Source: Photobacterium sp. GJ3 | GTDB taxonomy: Bacteria; Pseudomonadota; Gammaproteobacteria; Enterobacterales; Vibrionaceae | Direction of reading: 5' to 3' | Length of the DNA: 64,000 bases | Assembly (NCBI RefSeq): GCF_018199995.1 | Contig: NZ_CP073579.1 | Span: 1,426,001-1,490,000 of the forward strand | Part shown: one piece after another, positions 7,684 to 18,457 of the stretch | Layout of the letters: each line of letters starts with the position of its first letter | Position numbering within the stretch: position 1 is the stretch's first letter | Program-made: the position numbers and the translations under genes | Notes under the pieces: generated by a model | The model's input: only the letters and a program-made list of their open reading frames with translations | The model's database searches: none | What the model was told of the DNA's origin: nothing

Positions 7684-10600
7684 TTAATCAAAATCACTGT
7701 ACAGCGTTGGCACTGCTGGCGGATATTCAATCGGCTGCCAGCGATCGCTGAAGGTATATTTGAAATACAACATGACATGATTGGGCTCATAAAAATCTGA
7801 ACGCTGCAAATCAAGTGATGCGCCAAGATACCAACGCCGACTCACCCGTTTTTCTACGGCAGCCTCCAGCGAATAACCAAACCCGCCACCGGTACTGTCC
7901 GCGCCATCACTCTGATATGGAGCATCCAGTTGTGACCACGAATTGGAAACAGATGCACTGACAAGATAGGACAGGCTGTTGTCATAACGACCGTAATAAT
8001 TCACCGGAATGGACACCGAGAAATATCGATCCGGACTGTAATAGCCGCCGCTGCCGAGTGTATATTCACTCAGGTTTTTATCGTAATGGAAGAACAGCAG
8101 ATTGGTGCCAATACTCAAACGCTGCGCATCGGTTGCGATCAACTTGTAATAAGCCCCGCCCAGCAGCGCCAGCCGGGTATTGTCGGCCACATTTTCTCCG
8201 GTCATCTGATGGCGCTGAAGACTGTTCCAGAATCCATAAGGCCCGCCGAGATCCCAGCTGGAATTCAGTTTCACGCCGGTACGGACCACACCTCCCCAGG
8301 ACGTGCCCGCAGGATCATTGGTATTCTCTGGCACTGTCATCCCCGCATAAGACAGCGTACTGCTGGTTTCCGGACGACGAGACAGGGTGCCGGAGACCCC
8401 AAAATCACCCAGTTCCCCTCGAAGGGTCACACCGCCCACCCAGGTCGCATGATCAAAGCCCAGCGGCGTGGTTCCGATATCGGCATGCCAGTTCTCTGCC
8501 TGCCAGCCAACCCCCAGCGCCGTACCGGAAGCCTGCTCCCGGAAGCGCACAGGTGCATTCACATTGGGCGTCTTATCAAAATAAGTCAGATCACCGGAAT
8601 CCACATGCACAGAGTCGGCCCGCAGCAACAAATGACCCGACCACGCCTCAACCGGGATCCGCGCTTCAATCGGCACCTGACTGGACTGGTTTTCACCATC
8701 CCGGGCGCTAAAATCCCAGCCGATGATGACATGACCATCACTGCGGTCCCGCAAGCGGTCAAGATCAGCTTTCACATTCCGGGTCAGCCAGTCATCGTCA
8801 GCTTCCTCATAAAGCGTGCGCAGATCCGGTGACTCAGTACTCGCTTGTGCCGGATCTTTGCTTTTGTCGATGCGATCTGCATTCAGCGCCTGATAACCCC
8901 GCTGCTCGGCCAGGGTCCAGTGCCGGTTGGCCATCGCAATGGCCATCGCATCCCGGTAATCCATGGCATCGGCATCGGTCCGCAGTTCAAGTTCCACATT
9001 CAGCGCATTGGCTTTTGACGTTTCTCTCTGCTGATTCATCACCCCCGCTGCCGTCATCAGCTGCCGTGCTGTCAGTTGAGATTTTTTCGTATAAAGCTGT
9101 TCAGATGTCTGCTGATAAAGTGTGGTTTCACCGGTCAGTGAAGCGACTTCCAGTACGCCGAGTTGCGCTGCAGTCTGATAGGGTTCCGGCTTTCTCAGCA
9201 CTTGCTGGTACAACGCCAATGCCGAAGAATACTGGCGTTGCGCCAACCTCAGATCGGCTTCAGTCAGCGTGCGTTGCGCATGTAATTCATCCAGTTCGGC
9301 GACCGGCAGTGCATTCGGATCGCCTTTGAGTCGCAACTGGCCTTGCTTTGTCAGCCACGCATCAAAATCACCGAACTTCGCCAGCGCGATCATCAGCTCG
9401 CCGTGTCCCAGGGTGTCAGATTCCGACCAGTCCTCATCCGGCTGCATGCCCCGATAAATCGCTTCGGCCCGGGTCCGCTCTCCCAAACGTACCAGCGTAA
9501 CGCCCAGCCGGGCCAGCACCGCTGGCTGATCGCCGTACTGCTGTGTCAGACCATCCAGCTGCGCTCGCACCGCAACCGGGTTCGCCGCGTAACGGTCCGC
9601 GACCGCATCCAGAGACTGGTTGAGTTTCAGCCGAGCCAGATTCCGGCTCATGGCATCCGTGCGCTGGGGAACCGGCACGCGAGACAAGGTCTGTACCGCT
9701 TCCGCTTCACGGCCGGATTGCGACAGATACAGCGCATAAGCAAAGTACATTTCCGGGTCTGAACTGCCGGAAGACCATTCACGCATCAGGGTATCCGCAC
9801 GCGCACGCTGCCCGACAGAAACCAGCGCATCCGCGATATCCCGTCGCTGCCAGGCAGAGGTCGGATTCAATGCCAGCAGTGCGTCCGCAGCCCGCTCAAT
9901 TTCATCGGGCTGATTCATCGCCACAGCCTGCGCGAATCCGGCCAGGGCCTGACGGGTTTTCAGGTCCTGTCGTCTGTCTTGCAGTAACCGTTGCGAAGAC
10001 ACTGGCATCGATTCAATCAATGCAATGGCTTCTTTCAGGGCCCCTTGTGCTTCACGGACATTCACCCGCCCTCGCAACGCCGAGGCATTCCCCGGTTCCC
10101 GTTTCAGCGCCTGTAAGTAGGCCTGATCAGCGGCATCGTAGGCTTGCTCAGACAGCAGTACATCTGCCATTTTCAGGTACGCATAGGGCTGTGCATCATT
10201 CACCGACGCCGCTTTCCGGTACGCTTTCTTCGCTGACGCAGACTGCCCTTTCGCCAGCAGCGCATCGCCTTCATCCAGCGCTGCCCAGTAAGACGACGCT
10301 TCGATCAGCGACTGCCATTTACTCAGGTTATCCGGGTCGCTGTCGAGCGCCTGAGCCTGCTGAAAATAGCCCAACGCTTTGCCCTGCTGCCCCATTCGCA
10401 AATACACCAGTCCCAATCCGCCCAGAATTTCCGGGTCTTTGGGGCGTGTGGTCAGCGCATAGCGCAGTTGGCGCTCAGCCTGGGTGTATTGTGATTTCTC
10501 AATCAGTGCCAGTCCCTGACGTTTCGCCTGATACGTTGGGTCTTGCCGGAGGGTTTGCTCGGTTTCCCAGCGTTGTTGTGCGTCCTGATTCGCCCGGTTG

Positions 10601-11448
10601 ATCGCCAGATCGGACGGATAATAACTGGCCAGAATGGCATACTGATCCGCAACTGCTTGCGAGATCGGCAACTGATCCAGCGCGCGCAGCCAGGCATCGG
10701 CAGCCGCTCGGCCCAAATCCGTTCGTAACGACAGCTGGCGATAGGTCTCGAGAATCCAGGGATCAGCCGGGTTGCGGCGTCGGATATGGTTCGCCAGCGC
10801 CAGCTGGAATGCAGGGACGCCCGGATAAGCGGCATTCAGTTGCTCCAGACCCTGTTGAACATCCGGCCACTGGTCGCGAATATTTCCTTCCACCTGCAAA
10901 TATTCCAGTTGCAGCTCCGGCGACGGCATGCCATGAGGAAAAAGCGCCTGATAGGCTTGCAGGGCTTCCGGGTAACGTCCGGCATGGGCCAGCAGGCGAG
11001 CCTGTTGCAGAGCACCTCTCTGTTCCCCGGCCACCGCCATCAGATCCCGGATTGCAATGGCTTGCCTGGCATCGGGGTTCATCTGACGAACCACAGCGTC
11101 TGCCAGCGAAATCTGATTCTGTTTCAGATACAGACGCGCCTGATAATACAGACCGTCCGGATGACGACTGTCGATCGCCAATAACCGCTCCAGCGCACTG
11201 GCCACAATATCGTCCCGCCCCAATGCGGTTGCCAGCGCCAACTGATCGCGCAAAAACGCCACGGAATCCACCTGATCCAGTGAGGTCGCCAGTTGAACAG
11301 GCGTGACCGGCTGATACACCTGCTTTAACTGCTGCGGCGTTAACGGCGTATCCGGGACCACACCGGCCAGTATGGTTGGGCTGCTGAACAATGCACCGAT
11401 GCTCAGCGCAACCCGGGTAAATGAAACGGCAGATCGACTCACTGACAT
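7684..11448 (-). CDS. BcsC, cellulose export outer-membrane subunit
   Basis: BcsC carries the new glucan chain through the periplasm and outer membrane. The 1254-residue protein starts with a signal peptide and continues with a long array of tetratricopeptide repeats (about residues 50-850, for example PKDPEILGGLGLVYLRMGQQGKALGYFQQA). It ends in a beta-barrel of about 330 residues rich in Tyr/Trp/Gly strands. It is somewhat longer than E. coli BcsC (1157). The ATG at 11448 overlaps the bcsZ stop (cAATGTCAGTGA). A TTG at 11460 is an alternative start. It is the last gene of bcsRQABZC and is followed by a terminator. Confidence 0.95.
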   Translation of the reverse strand: MSVSRSAVSFTRVALSIGALFSSPTILAGVVPDTPLTPQQLKQVYQPVTPVQLATSLDQVDSVAFLRDQLALATALGRDDIVASALERLLAIDSRHPDGLYYQARLYLKQNQISLADAVVRQMNPDARQAIAIRDLMAVAGEQRGALQQARLLAHAGRYPEALQAYQALFPHGMPSPELQLEYLQVEGNIRDQWPDVQQGLEQLNAAYPGVPAFQLALANHIRRRNPADPWILETYRQLSLRTDLGRAAADAWLRALDQLPISQAVADQYAILASYYPSDLAINRANQDAQQRWETEQTLRQDPTYQAKRQGLALIEKSQYTQAERQLRYALTTRPKDPEILGGLGLVYLRMGQQGKALGYFQQAQALDSDPDNLSKWQSLIEASSYWAALDEGDALLAKGQSASAKKAYRKAASVNDAQPYAYLKMADVLLSEQAYDAADQAYLQALKREPGNASALRGRVNVREAQGALKEAIALIESMPVSSQRLLQDRRQDLKTRQALAGFAQAVAMNQPDEIERAADALLALNPTSAWQRRDIADALVSVGQRARADTLMREWSSGSSDPEMYFAYALYLSQSGREAEAVQTLSRVPVPQRTDAMSRNLARLKLNQSLDAVADRYAANPVAVRAQLDGLTQQYGDQPAVLARLGVTLVRLGERTRAEAIYRGMQPDEDWSESDTLGHGELMIALAKFGDFDAWLTKQGQLRLKGDPNALPVAELDELHAQRTLTEADLRLAQRQYSSALALYQQVLRKPEPYQTAAQLGVLEVASLTGETTLYQQTSEQLYTKKSQLTARQLMTAAGVMNQQRETSKANALNVELELRTDADAMDYRDAMAIAMANRHWTLAEQRGYQALNADRIDKSKDPAQASTESPDLRTLYEEADDDWLTRNVKADLDRLRDRSDGHVIIGWDFSARDGENQSSQVPIEARIPVEAWSGHLLLRADSVHVDSGDLTYFDKTPNVNAPVRFREQASGTALGVGWQAENWHADIGTTPLGFDHATWVGGVTLRGELGDFGVSGTLSRRPETSSTLSYAGMTVPENTNDPAGTSWGGVVRTGVKLNSSWDLGGPYGFWNSLQRHQMTGENVADNTRLALLGGAYYKLIATDAQRLSIGTNLLFFHYDKNLSEYTLGSGGYYSPDRYFSVSIPVNYYGRYDNSLSYLVSASVSNSWSQLDAPYQSDGADSTGGGFGYSLEAAVEKRVSRRWYLGASLDLQRSDFYEPNHVMLYFKYTFSDRWQPIEYPPAVPTLYSDFD

Positions 11449-12547
11449 TGATTTTCCCAAGCTGGCAGTAACTTGCCATCCACATCAAAACGATAGCGCG
11501 CTTGATGCCAGCCTAGTCCAAACAGGGCCAGCACATTGTCGTAATAGTAGTCATCAGGCTGGCTGACCAGCATGGCGGCAGCTCGCTCCGCCTGTGTTTT
11601 CAGTAACGCCTGCTCGCCCGAAGCATGGATCAGCGGCAGCATGGCGGCAGAAAATCCGGCGCTTCCCGTCTGCTTAAATTTGCCATTCGACGTATTCACT
11701 TCACGCGGCGGAGCGGATAACCGGGCTGTCGCAGCAACCATCGGCTGCATCGCGGCGACCAGCGCGGCTTTCTCCGGAGATGCATCGCTGAGCATGCCCG
11801 CCACAAATAGCTCCGGATAGCGTTGTAGCTCCCGGTGAATCCTGTCTGCGGATCCACCTGGAATCCTGCACGGCTGGCTTTTGCCCAGTCGGGACTGAAT
11901 CCGGCAGGCATTGTTGCCAGCATCAAGGCCTGACTGGTCTGATACAACGACGCCCAGTCGTCATGAGGATACAGTGCCCGAAAACGCGCCATGATCTGTA
12001 ACGGAACATAACTCGGATTCACGCTGTACTCCCCATCACCCAGTTCAAACCCTGAGATTCCCGGCAGCAGTACCGTGCCCAGGCCATCGATCAGCACCGT
12101 TTCTTCCCGCATAATCCGGCTCGCCAACAGATGAGCCAGCGACTGATAGTAATAGTTGTCCCACAGGCGTCCGGCTTCCGCGAGGGTATAGGCAATCCAG
12201 AGATCTGAGTCCGACGCCGGATTGGCATCCAGCACACCGAAACGTCCGGACGCTTGCCTGCCCCACAGCCAGGCGGGTAAGCGGGCGGTCAGATCGCCGC
12301 CGGCCAGATGGCTTTGAGTCCAGTTCAGTAACTCAGCAAACATCGCCCGGTCATTGGCAACCAGCGCAAAAAATAGCGCGTACGACTGGCCTTCCGAAGT
12401 TGTGATCTGACGGGCATCGCTGCCATCCACAACCCGGCCATTTACAATGTAAATCGATTGAAACTGCTGCCACTGCGGCCAGTCACACGTTGCAGCACGG
12501 CCCGGCAGGCTGATGAGCAGTGCCAGAAGGAATATCAGCGTTTTCAT
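11439..12547 (-). pseudogene. BcsZ, GH8 endo-1,4-beta-glucanase, frameshifted
   Basis: BcsZ is the periplasmic cellulase of the cellulose secretion operon. The first frame (12547-11696) has a signal peptide (LPGRAATC) and GH8 features (SEGQSYALFFALVAND, ASDSDLWIAYTLAEA, GSYNAIRSYLW). The second (to 11439) carries the C-terminal third (AGMLSDAS..., ending WENQCQ). They join as YLW-AGML if one G is added to TGGCGGG near 11807-11812, giving 369 residues against 368 in E. coli. The ATG overlaps the bcsB stop (ATGA). Either the gene is recently broken or the base was missed in sequencing. Both halves look well conserved. Confidence 0.88.
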
Positions 12548-14832
12548 GCTTCATCCTCGCCTTTTGACAGCCGTTTGGCAGCAATTCGGCGCAAAACACG
12601 CCACAGGACGATCGTCACAATCACCACGAGCAATGCCGCCAGACTGGCAACCAGCACCGGATGATTCGAGAAGTGATACCAGACCAGCTGCCAGACCGGT
12701 AATTTGCCGACAAAATAACGTTTGCCAACCTGATAACTGGCGACTTCCTGATTGCGCAGTGTCACCACAGAGCCCGACATAAACTCAACTTTGCCAGCAT
12801 CCGTCAGTGCCTGATCCACCAGACTGAGTGCCTGCGGCTCTGCCGCCATCACGGTCACCAGACTTCGCTTCTTCGTGAAGGGGGATTCGAGCCCAGTGAT
12901 TGCCGCAAATGTTCCCCCGGCTTCAACCGACACCCAGTCAGCCGCATCGCGATGCTGGCCCGATGTCGCGACACCTTCCTTCGACTGCGCCGTTTCATTC
13001 CGGCCCGGCAGCCGGATCTGACGTTGCCCGGCCTGCATCACCAGATTCACCTGATCCGCATCGACCGCGGCCTGCTGCAGTTCCGGCGCAACCCCGATAC
13101 TCAGGATATCTTTGCCTTTCAGGTGTTGCGGGTCCCACTCATGGGTCAGCGTCACATTCAATCCCGGATAACCGGTATCTGCCCCAAAACGGCCCATCAG
13201 ATTGAGAAAGGTCTGCAAGGCGTCTCTGGAAGGCGACTTCGGCACCACCACAACGGTTTCAGACAAGTCTGCCATCCGGGTAAAAGGAAAGCCCGAAGTT
13301 GCAAACGCCCGCAGATTCGGCATCTCGATATAATGCGGAAATCCGCTGAAATCGATGGTTGAGCTGCCATCAATCACGGCATATTGCTTGCTGGGTTGCG
13401 TGACCTGACAGTTGCCTTCAGTCACCGATGCAAACCCAAACTCAAACGCCATATTATTCTTGCTGCCCACTTTGAATGCAGGAATCCGTACCCGGTCATG
13501 GCCGTTCAGCATCCCGTCATCCAGTAAGGGCACACGGATCCGGGTCGACTCGCCTCCCTGACCTTTGGTGGTCAGATTAAAGGCTTCAATAAATTCATCA
13601 TTGATTTTCAGGCTCAGGCGCGAACCGGAGTTGTCTGTCATCGGTGGTGAATAGCGGTAGCTGAGATCCATCGGGATGCCCCGGCTCTGCCAGGTAAAGA
13701 GATCCGGTGCCAGATTCAGATTCAACCGGATCGGTGGCGGCGTGCGGCCTTCCACCTGAAGCTGACTGCGCTGTTCCACCAGCTCAGAGAATGCAATCGG
13801 CCGTGAGGTATCAATCCAGTTTGGCGCATCATAAGGGACACGCGGTTTGATCTGCTTCACGGCATTAATTTTTGCCATCGGCCCGGTAAACAATTGCGTC
13901 CCCAGCGCCAGTCCCTGAACAGCCGTATTCAGATCCGCACTATCGCGCCCAATCACCAGCAGCAACTTCACGTAAGGGTTGGTCGGATGAGTAATCATCT
14001 GTAACCGCGGGCCATCTGTGTCGGGAAAATCCCGCAGAAAGTCAGGTTTGTTCTCATTGGTCACGAACACCACGGCATGTCGTTCCGGCAGGTGATCAAA
14101 CGACAAAGGGAACTGAGCGCCGCGCCACTGAGACAACGCACCAAAATGAGACGCCAGCACACCCGCCGCTTTCATTGCCGCCAGATCGTACTCATCTCCC
14201 ATCACAAACGGCAGATTCACACGACCGAAATCACGCGGATCAAAGAAGGGGGCAGGCAGCAGGCTGAGATCGCTTTGCAACTGTGTTTTCTGAACCTGTA
14301 AGGCGACGTGACTGCTCTGGCTGATTTCAGCCCAGATACTGGCATCGTTCGGGTTGGAACAGGTTTTGTGCGTATTACCAATCAGCTCAAAACGAATCTG
14401 GTTATAGTTACTGAAATAACGCGGGTCCAGCGGCATCGAAATATTCATTTTCTTGCCTTGCTGCCCGTCGGTGATCGCCACGACCCCCATCAGCTCGTTG
14501 TTCAGGTAGATCTTGATATGAGACACCAACGCCAGCAAGGCAGGTGAAGGGGTGACATCAAAGTTCAGTGATGCCTGAGCGATCACTTCGTCTAACCGGG
14601 AACCAAAGCCAATATAGGCGCTGGCTTCGCTGCCCTGAATCCCCACCGATCCCTGAAACCCGAGCTGTGAAAATGGCAGTTCGCGCTGAATGACCGCCGA
14701 TAAAGTGTCGGACGCCAAAGGCGCCCTCAAAGGTTCAGTGACCACAGGTGTCGTCTGTGCACCCGTCAGTGCTGATGCACTCAAGCCCAGCATCAAAGCC
14801 GAAATTGTTTGAATTTTTTGTTTTATTTTCAT
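12544..14832 (-). CDS. BcsB, periplasmic cyclic-di-GMP-era cellulose synthase subunit
   Basis: BcsB is the periplasmic, membrane-anchored partner of BcsA and guides the glucan across the periplasm. The 762-residue protein has a signal peptide, beta-rich carbohydrate-binding and flavodoxin-like segments, and one C-terminal transmembrane helix (about 730-750: HPVLVASLAALLVVIVTIVLW) that packs against BcsA. BcsB itself does not bind c-di-GMP; that is done by the PilZ domain of BcsA. The ATG at 14832 lies five bases after the bcsA stop with AGGG upstream, so it is preferred over a TTG at 14856. Confidence 0.94.
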   Translation of the reverse strand: MKIKQKIQTISALMLGLSASALTGAQTTPVVTEPLRAPLASDTLSAVIQRELPFSQLGFQGSVGIQGSEASAYIGFGSRLDEVIAQASLNFDVTPSPALLALVSHIKIYLNNELMGVVAITDGQQGKKMNISMPLDPRYFSNYNQIRFELIGNTHKTCSNPNDASIWAEISQSSHVALQVQKTQLQSDLSLLPAPFFDPRDFGRVNLPFVMGDEYDLAAMKAAGVLASHFGALSQWRGAQFPLSFDHLPERHAVVFVTNENKPDFLRDFPDTDGPRLQMITHPTNPYVKLLLVIGRDSADLNTAVQGLALGTQLFTGPMAKINAVKQIKPRVPYDAPNWIDTSRPIAFSELVEQRSQLQVEGRTPPPIRLNLNLAPDLFTWQSRGIPMDLSYRYSPPMTDNSGSRLSLKINDEFIEAFNLTTKGQGGESTRIRVPLLDDGMLNGHDRVRIPAFKVGSKNNMAFEFGFASVTEGNCQVTQPSKQYAVIDGSSTIDFSGFPHYIEMPNLRAFATSGFPFTRMADLSETVVVVPKSPSRDALQTFLNLMGRFGADTGYPGLNVTLTHEWDPQHLKGKDILSIGVAPELQQAAVDADQVNLVMQAGQRQIRLPGRNETAQSKEGVATSGQHRDAADWVSVEAGGTFAAITGLESPFTKKRSLVTVMAAEPQALSLVDQALTDAGKVEFMSGSVVTLRNQEVASYQVGKRYFVGKLPVWQLVWYHFSNHPVLVASLAALLVVIVTIVLWRVLRRIAAKRLSKGEDEA

Positions 14833-14836
14833 GAAA

Positions 14837-17457
14837 TTAAGCCCTGTTGGGGACAAAACGGGGTCTGAGCGACCACAGGCGCTCCCCCAGCGATATAACC
14901 AGATTCACCGTCACAGCCATCACTTTCGGGCCATGCTGAATCAAACGGCGGTAACCATCCAGACCAACCTGCAACACGGCCTGCATGCTGGATAACGGCT
15001 TGTCGGACTGATACGACTGCTGCCACTTCGCCCAGGTGTCTGCTCTGGCAAAGGTGCACTGCACGTAATCAATCCGCTGTTGTGTGCTGAGCGGATCAAG
15101 CCGCAACCCCAGCACGCCATGGCGGATATACGCAATCGTCGCCGGGAAGACATATGACTGACTGCCCCGGCTCATGACCACAGAGAGCTTCTGACTCACC
15201 AGCGCTTCCAGGCGTTCCCCGTCGGTTTCTGTCATCCGGATCCGCAGTCCACCCAGCGAAAAATCTTTCAGTTCTGCCTGCAGCAGGTGTCCTGAATGAA
15301 GCCGAACCGCCACCGGCATCGACACCTCAACCCGGTGATCCCGGCGAACCTGCTTGGCTTCCACGGCCACAGCCACGGCCGCACCGAGAATCAGCAGGTT
15401 ATAAAGCGTCCAGACAATGTTCACCAGCACTGTCGTCAGCTCATCTGCCGGGCCCCATCCAAGACGATAGACACCAACACCCAGCCCCAGTACGTTCAGC
15501 AGGACCAGCATCAGATAAGGCCGGGAAATCACCCAGTCATAATGCGAGGCCTCGACCAGACCGCCTTTCGCCGTGACATTAAAGGTTCCTTTATGGGGTG
15601 CAAACAGCGCGACCGTGGTCGGGCGTGCGATATACCAGGCGAGCACCGTTTCATACACCTCTCCCCAGAAAGAATAGCGGTACTCTCCCTGCATGCGGGA
15701 ATTGGTCATACTGGCATGAATCATGTGCGGTAAAACGTACAGAATGATCGCCATGGCAGGTGCATAAATGATGTATTCATGCAGCAGCAGAAACGCCAGC
15801 GGGGCGGTCAGAAAGATCAATCGCGGGATCCCCGATAGAAAATGCAGCATGGCATTGGCATAGCACAGTCGCTGCGACAGCTTCAGTCCTTTCCCGGTCA
15901 GCGGATTATCCACCCGGAATATCTGTGCCATTCCCCTTGCCCAGCGAATTCGCTGGCCCACATGCGCCGATAAGGTTTCGGTTGCCAGCCCGGCAGAAAT
16001 CGGTTGTTTCAGATATGCCGATCGATAACCCAGCCGATGCATCCGCAACGACGTGTGTGCATCCTCGGTGACCGTTTCAACTGCAATCCCCCCACTTCTT
16101 CCAGCGGTTCACGCCGTAATACGGCACAGGAGCCGCAGAAAAAAGTGGCATCCCACAGGTCGTTACCGTCCTGAATCAACCCGTAGAACAGATTGCCTTC
16201 ATTCGGAACATTGCGGAAATTCGACAGATTCCGCTCAAAAGGATCCGGCGAAAAGAAATGGTGCGGGGTCTGAATCAAGGCCAGTTTTGGATCTTTCAGA
16301 AACAGGCCCATCGTGAGCTGAAAAAATGCCCGGGCCGGAATGTGGTCGCAATCAAAAATGGCCACATACTCACCCTGAGATTGTTTGAGTGCGTAATTGA
16401 TGTTGCCCGCTTTTGCGTGCTCATTGGTCGGACGGCGGATGTAGTGAACACCCACTTCCCGGGCAAAGTCACGAAAACTGTCCCGTTTTCCGTCATCCAG
16501 AATATAGATATTCAGCTTCTCTTTCGGCCAGTCCACACCCAGTGCGGCGTACACGGTGGCCCGGACAACATCCAGGTCTTCGTTGTAGGTCGGGATCATG
16601 ACATCAATGGTCGGCCATGTAGACGAGTCAGAAGGCAGCGGCTCCGGCTGGCGATTCAGCGGCCAGATATTCTGGAAATACCCCAGAATCAGAACCAGCC
16701 AAGAGTATGTTTCAGCAAGCAGTAAAACCAGCCCAAGGCCTAAAGCGACCGGCTCATCCCAGTTCAACGTCGATGAATAGCGCCACCATAAGTACCGGCA
16801 AGAAGCCGTGACCGACAAAATAATCATGAGCAACGTCGGGAAATGACCCGGCATCCGCCGGAACAGCATCGCCAGTGCCCAGAGCAGCAGGACAAAAACC
16901 GTCTGCGCTTCCAGACCAAAAGGCACAGTGAAACAGATCAACGCCAGCAAAACCACGGCCGCCAGCAGCAGTCCGTTGATCACCCGGCCCGTCTTCGTTT
17001 CACGGAGCATCGCCTGAATTTCCCGGGTGTCTGTCTCACTGGCCTGATGTTCCAGCCACAGCACCAAACGACGCAGTGCTGCCATTGGCAGCAACAACAC
17101 CCGGCGAATCTGCCCGGTCACCCAAAGAAAAGGGACAGACACATCTCGATATGAGGGCGCAGATCCGGACTGACGCACACCGATCAGCCACAGGCTTTGG
17201 ATCAGAAAACGAACCGGATCCAGCCAGACAGGTGCCGCAAAGTTGATCTGCGGATAATAGACCAGCGGCAAACGCCATGCAGGCATCCCAGCGACAACGG
17301 GTTTGAACAGCACAAAAGCCATCGTAAACCAGAAGCCAAGCACCCAGCGGCCCAAACGTGAAGCGGGCTGGCCCCCTTCGCGCTCATAGACCTTCAGTTG
17401 GGTCCGGAACTGCGCGACAATCCAGGCCTGAAAAATGAAGTTGAAAAAGTTTGGCAT
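14837..17457 (-). pseudogene. BcsA, catalytic cellulose synthase, frameshifted
   Basis: BcsA polymerises UDP-glucose into cellulose and extrudes it. The first frame (17457-16009) holds N-terminal membrane helices and the GT2 domain with DDGKRDSF, the DCD metal motif and FFCGSCAV. The second (to 14837) holds QRIRW, further helices and a PilZ domain (RRDHR, DFSLGG) for c-di-GMP. At 16088-16093 the coding strand has six G (GTGGGGGGATTG). A seventh restores EEVGGIAVETVTEDAHTSLRMHRLGY, including the TED motif, and yields about 873 residues, like E. coli (872). A missed base in a G7 run is the simplest explanation; otherwise cellulose synthesis is lost. The start follows the bcsQ stop by three bases. 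Confidence 0.9.
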
Positions 17458-17460
17458 GGT

Positions 17461-18251
17461 TTATCGTTCACTGGCTTCTGCGGCAAGTTGTGAGACACAC
17501 CAGAGCGCCAGCGACTGATAATCCCGCGCCGCCTGACTGCTGGGCGAAAATTGCTGCACTGTGGTCAGGTTCGCCACGCTGTCGAGCAGTGCGGTATCCC
17601 GGTGTAACACAACAGAGGACAACTGCGTCCCCAGTTCTTCTTTCAGAACCAGGGTAAAATCCCGGCTGATCTCGGTTTCCGGCTGGTACTGGTTCAGCAC
17701 GTATCTGATGCGTGGCCAGCGTTGCTGGGAACTGCCCGACTCCGCCAGTGCATCGCTCGTTTGCGAAAGCAGACTGTAAGCTGAAGCCTCAGGCGTCATC
17801 ACAACCAGCACCAGATCAAACTGATGGGTTTGCGCCAAAGAGCTCAACTCGTGCAAATCTGACGGTGCAAAATGAAACAGTTGCCAGTGTTCTGCATGCG
17901 CAGGGAATTCAATCCGGCACAGCGATGCTGCCAGTTCAGACAGAGACTGAATCCGGCAGGTGTTCATCTGCTGCTGCAGAGGCTGTTGCAATTGGCCAAA
18001 CGGCAGAAATGCCACACCAGAAGGGCTTTCAAACCCAGCCGACTGCCAGTTTTCACCCGTGCAGACAAGCGGTGCCCAGCCTTGTTTTTCCGACAGTGGC
18101 ATGCCGAGATGCAAGCGCAGTACATTTGCCGGATCGGCATCCACCACCAGCACATTTTTCTGAATCAGCCGAAGTGCCTGCGCCAGATTCGCCGTCACGG
18201 TATTCGAACCAGCGCCCCCCGCTGGCTGATCAGTGCCACCCGCTTCATCAT
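17461..18251 (-). pseudogene. BcsQ (YhjQ), MinD/ParA-like cellulose synthesis protein, frameshifted
   Basis: BcsQ is a ParA/MinD-like ATPase needed for assembly and polar placement of the cellulose synthase. The long frame begins at 18198 without its nucleotide-binding loop. Upstream, ATG-AAG-CGG... codes for MKRVALISQRG but runs into six G at about 18215-18220. Adding a seventh gives RGGAGSNTVTANLAQALRL in frame with NVLVVDADPANVLRL, for 262-263 residues. The loop lacks the usual Lys-Thr-Thr of ParA, as in E. coli BcsQ (RGGVGTTT). Its start overlaps the bcsR stop (ATGATGA). The break is again a G7-to-G6 change. Confidence 0.85.
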
Positions 18252-18457
18252 GATCCAGCTTCCGTTACACGGACGGCATCATGGCTCATGCTCCGTTCAG
18301 AGTCCGCGGAGATGACTGTTTCCCATTTTTCTCTGAGGATCAGCCATTTACGCTGAATTCGCACATAAGCTTCTCTTTCTGTTGTTTCGACATACTCGTT
18401 GCCAGGCAATTTATAGGAAGCGTAAATCGCTTCAATATCTTTAGCAGGAACAGCCAC
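18248..18457 (-). CDS. BcsR-like small cellulose regulatory protein
   Basis: This 69-residue protein heads the minus-strand bcs operon. Its pattern (DIEAIYASYKLPGNEY, then an RE pair and a W-x-L-x-R/E segment) matches E. coli BcsR (YhjR), which forms a complex with BcsQ and BcsE. The stop overlaps the bcsQ start. Some Vibrionaceae cellulose loci place this small gene at the same position. The assignment rests mainly on position and a short motif, so it is less firm than its neighbours. Confidence 0.8.
   Translation of the reverse strand: MAVPAKDIEAIYASYKLPGNEYVETTEREAYVRIQRKWLILREKWETVISADSERSMSHDAVRVTEAGS

Noticed and set aside
8058-11306. Long plus-strand open frames opposite bcsC
   Set aside because: They are antisense shadows of a well-supported gene in GC-rich codons, lack start signals and have no family likeness.
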